From the NCBI GenBank assembly GCA_910579425.1, contig CAJTVL010000132.1:1-7588 (forward strand): 7,588 nt of DNA, in the 5' to 3' direction. Shown one piece after another: positions 6,294-7,588 of this stretch (position 1 is the stretch's first letter; each line of letters begins with the position of its first letter). Both the position numbers and the translations under genes were made by a program. The notes under the pieces were generated by a model that did not search any database, was not told the DNA's origin, and worked only from the letters and a program-made list of their open reading frames with translations. Source of the stretch: an uncultured Lachnospiraceae bacterium (GTDB lineage Bacteria > Bacillota > Clostridia > Lachnospirales > Lachnospiraceae).

Positions 6294-6343
6294 ATTACAA
6301 CTGCTGTCAAAATAGCAATTCCCAAAACCCTTATCTTTTTCAT
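6293..6343 (-). pseudogene. Truncated start of a secreted protein (signal peptide only)
   Basis: ATG 6343, with a purine-rich GGGAGAG a few bases upstream, opens MKKIRVLGIAILTAVVI. This is a standard signal peptide start: basic n-region, then a hydrophobic h-region. At about codon 17 the sequence joins the recombinase fragment in another frame, and the signal frame stops eight codons later. The gene was therefore cut within its signal peptide. It follows the frameshifted gene by 60 bp and was probably the next gene of the right-hand cluster, perhaps a small lipoprotein; the mature part is lost. Confidence 0.55.
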
Positions 6344-6403
6344 AATCTTCTCTCCCTGTTCCCCGGTCTGCCGGAACAACATCTAACAATCTTTATGTGT
6401 CGC

Positions 6404-6908
6404 CTATGCCCTCGCGTCAAAACCGCCCTGCATTTCCACCGCCCCGGCATTTATCTCCTGCCTTGCCGCATGGTACGCATCATAGTAGGCAGCCTTCAAA
6501 GCCCCGTGTACCTGCGTCTCCGCCTTCGACTCCTTCTCATGCCAGCCCACGCCCGCCGTGTAGGTCAGTACCTCATCACCGTTCCCGTCATACACATGGA
6601 CGGCGGAGCCCGTCCCCTCGGACTGGAACTTAGCTTCATACGGCTCCCCGAACAGGAGGCACAGCCACCGCCTGTCAGCCTCCCGTATCGTTTTCATGTC
6701 CGCCATTTCCTGACTGACCTTCCCCATCAGCGCCGCCCTGTCCGGCGCGACTTTGGCGACCTCGCTTTTCCGCAGGGCGAGGAACTTATTCCCCATATAG
6801 ATGCCCTGCGCCGCATCCTGTTATCTTCTCCCGGAAGGAATCGGACAGCTTGGAGGCTGCCTTTGGGATGCCCGTCTGATGGCTTTTTGCTATTCCTGTT
6901 ATATCCAT
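6404..6908 (-). pseudogene. DUF6033-like protein of unknown function, frameshifted
   Basis: The gene starts at ATG 6908 with GAGAGG 8 bases upstream and reads MDITGIAKSHQTGIPKAASK, LSDSFREKI. Near 6820-6825 one frame closes and the next continues as QDAAQGIYMGNKFLALRKSE to GGFDARA and TAG 6406-6404. Joined, the two parts give a product of about 167 residues, so a single small indel explains the break; a sequencing error is possible. Visible motifs are READRRWLCLLFGEPYEAKF and VHGALKAAYYDAYHAARQEI. I recall such sequences as the uncharacterised DUF6033 family of Lachnospiraceae, but cannot confirm that here. No signal peptide or membrane helix. G+C is clearly higher than in the regulator/transporter module (36 of 60 bases at 6421-6480). 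The in-frame ATG at 6796 lacks a ribosome site, so a restart product is unlikely. Confidence 0.65.
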
Positions 6909-6997
6909 TTCAATCGCCTCTCTCTGTTTTGCCGAAACGCCAGAGATGCCTACCCTTTGGCTTAGGGATATACAACCGTGGGGCAGGCTGTTTTCAA

Positions 6998-7534
6998 TTA
7001 TGATTTGCCTTTACAGAAAGTAAGGATATCATTGATCCACTTCCCATATCTTAGATACCCGTCCCAATTTCCAAGCGTTTTCATATCGTTCATAAGTTCA
7101 TACGCCATTGCCATATAATCCGCTTTTTCGTGGTAGGAAGTGCCATCCATCTTATCCTTCAGTATCGACATGGTCATAAAATTGCTGTCCGACTTATTCC
7201 CGGTATGTGCATTTAACGCAAGCATCTCCGTGTAAGAGCAACCATTCGGATTTACCTTGCTCACATCCACCGTCTGCTCGTATTCATTTCCGTTTATGTC
7301 AGTTCCTTTTACAAGGTAAACCGGATTGTCCTCTGAAAAATCATCCGCCCGGTATACATTTGCGCTTTCCCCCGTCTTTACATGATGGATGGAAAATAAT
7401 GCGTCTGGGTCAATATGTACAACATTTCCTGTTGATTTCACATTTACCCCAAAGTTGCCCTTCGTACTGCCTTCTGCCTTTCTTGTTCCCTGCCATGCCG
7501 GATATCCTGCTGTTCCTATTCCATTAATATTCAT
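6998..7534 (-). CDS. Uncharacterised 178-aa protein
   Basis: This is an intact frame from ATG 7534, with GGAGG 9 bases upstream, to TAA 7000-6998. The N-terminus MNINGIGTAGYPAWQGTRKA is glycine-rich and probably flexible. The middle (about 50-105) is rich in D, N and V with strand-like stretches such as NPVYLVKGTDINGNEYEQTV, and the C-terminal 60 residues look helical (YMAMAYELMNDMKTLGNWDG). No signal peptide, TM helix or catalytic motif is evident. The opening 'M(N/D)I(N/T)GI' is shared with the frameshifted gene 90 bp downstream, which suggests a common cluster of related small proteins. The cysteines and any binding function are unclear. I do not recognise a named domain; role unknown. Confidence 0.8.
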   Translation of the reverse strand: MNINGIGTAGYPAWQGTRKAEGSTKGNFGVNVKSTGNVVHIDPDALFSIHHVKTGESANVYRADDFSEDNPVYLVKGTDINGNEYEQTVDVSKVNPNGCSYTEMLALNAHTGNKSDSNFMTMSILKDKMDGTSYHEKADYMAMAYELMNDMKTLGNWDGYLRYGKWINDILTFCKGKS

Positions 7535-7588
7535 TTTTCAAATCCTCCATTATTTTTATTATTGCGGCCCCTCTGTCGTTCAGAGCCT
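7524..7588 (-). CDS. C-terminal tail of a further minus-strand gene (partial)
   Basis: A frame entering from the right edge gives 20 residues, ALNDRGAAIIKIMEDLKNEY, and stops at TAA 7526-7524. It would overlap the start of the 178-aa gene by 11 bp, with that gene's ribosome site inside it, a usual arrangement in tight operons. The helix-like composition is protein-like, but 20 codons are too few to name a family or fully exclude chance. Confidence 0.5.
   Translation of the reverse strand, partial: ALNDRGAAIIKIMEDLKNEY

Noticed and set aside
6948..6988. Possible hairpin GCCTACCC with GGGCAGGC between the 178-aa gene and the frameshifted gene
   Set aside because: Eight pairs with one G-U, a loop of 25 bases and no T-run; competing pairings are just as good, so it is not called as a terminator.
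6254..7003. A long plus-strand open frame of 249 codons
   Set aside because: It lies antisense to the recombinase fragment, the frameshifted gene and the intergenic region, is rich in P, R and L as expected for the complement of G+C-rich coding DNA, and has no ribosome site.
1..7588. CRISPR arrays, tRNA or rRNA genes, complete insertion sequences, toxin-antitoxin pairs
   Set aside because: I looked on both strands and saw no regularly spaced repeats, cloverleaf-like segments, intact transposase or paired small genes with toxin motifs. The only mobile-element trace is the recombinase fragment.

Overview
The window looks like a chromosomal stretch from a gut-type Clostridia bacterium, most likely Lachnospiraceae. 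The protein styles (OmpR regulator plus short-loop kinase plus FtsX-type exporter), the strong GGAGG-like ribosome binding sites and the tight ATGA gene overlaps all fit a Firmicute. The family-level assignment is inference. Almost everything is on the minus strand; only the last 24 codons of a LuxR-type regulator at the left edge run on the plus strand.

Intact part (140-5226). Reading leftward from a near-consensus promoter (5198-5226) there is a five-gene module: a 63-aa excisionase/MerR-like helix-turn-helix protein, an OmpR-family response regulator, a two-TM histidine kinase with almost no extracellular loop, an ABC ATPase of the LolD/MacB type, and a 777-aa FtsX-type permease with two extracellular domains. 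Helix-turn-helix and regulator overlap by 4 bp, regulator and kinase are 8 bp apart, and ATPase and permease overlap by 4 bp. The only real gap (about 97 bp) lies between kinase and ATPase. It contains three TGTA-centred heptamers at exactly 11-bp spacing placed over the -35 region of a candidate promoter. That is the arrangement expected if the response regulator switches on the transporter. I infer a self-contained sense-and-export module for a membrane-active compound or peptide; the substrate cannot be read from sequence.

Upstream gap (5162-5509). It holds the module promoter, an imperfect inverted repeat of about 88 bp, and a rho-independent terminator that insulates the module from what lies upstream.

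Decayed part (5510-6908). A chain of same-strand gene remnants lies end to end: a flavin reductase with two deletions, a C-terminal tail of an unknown protein, a 45-codon piece of an aldo/keto reductase, a coiled-coil piece of a large serine recombinase, a 17-residue signal-peptide start of a lost secreted protein, and a frameshifted protein resembling DUF6033. At least three junctions between unrelated coding fragments can be placed to within a few bases.

Right end (6998-7588). An apparently intact 178-aa protein of unknown function and the C-terminal tail of another gene continue the minus-strand cluster beyond the window. This part and the frameshifted gene look like an accessory gene cluster that once extended leftward and was cut by the recombination that brought in the fragments.
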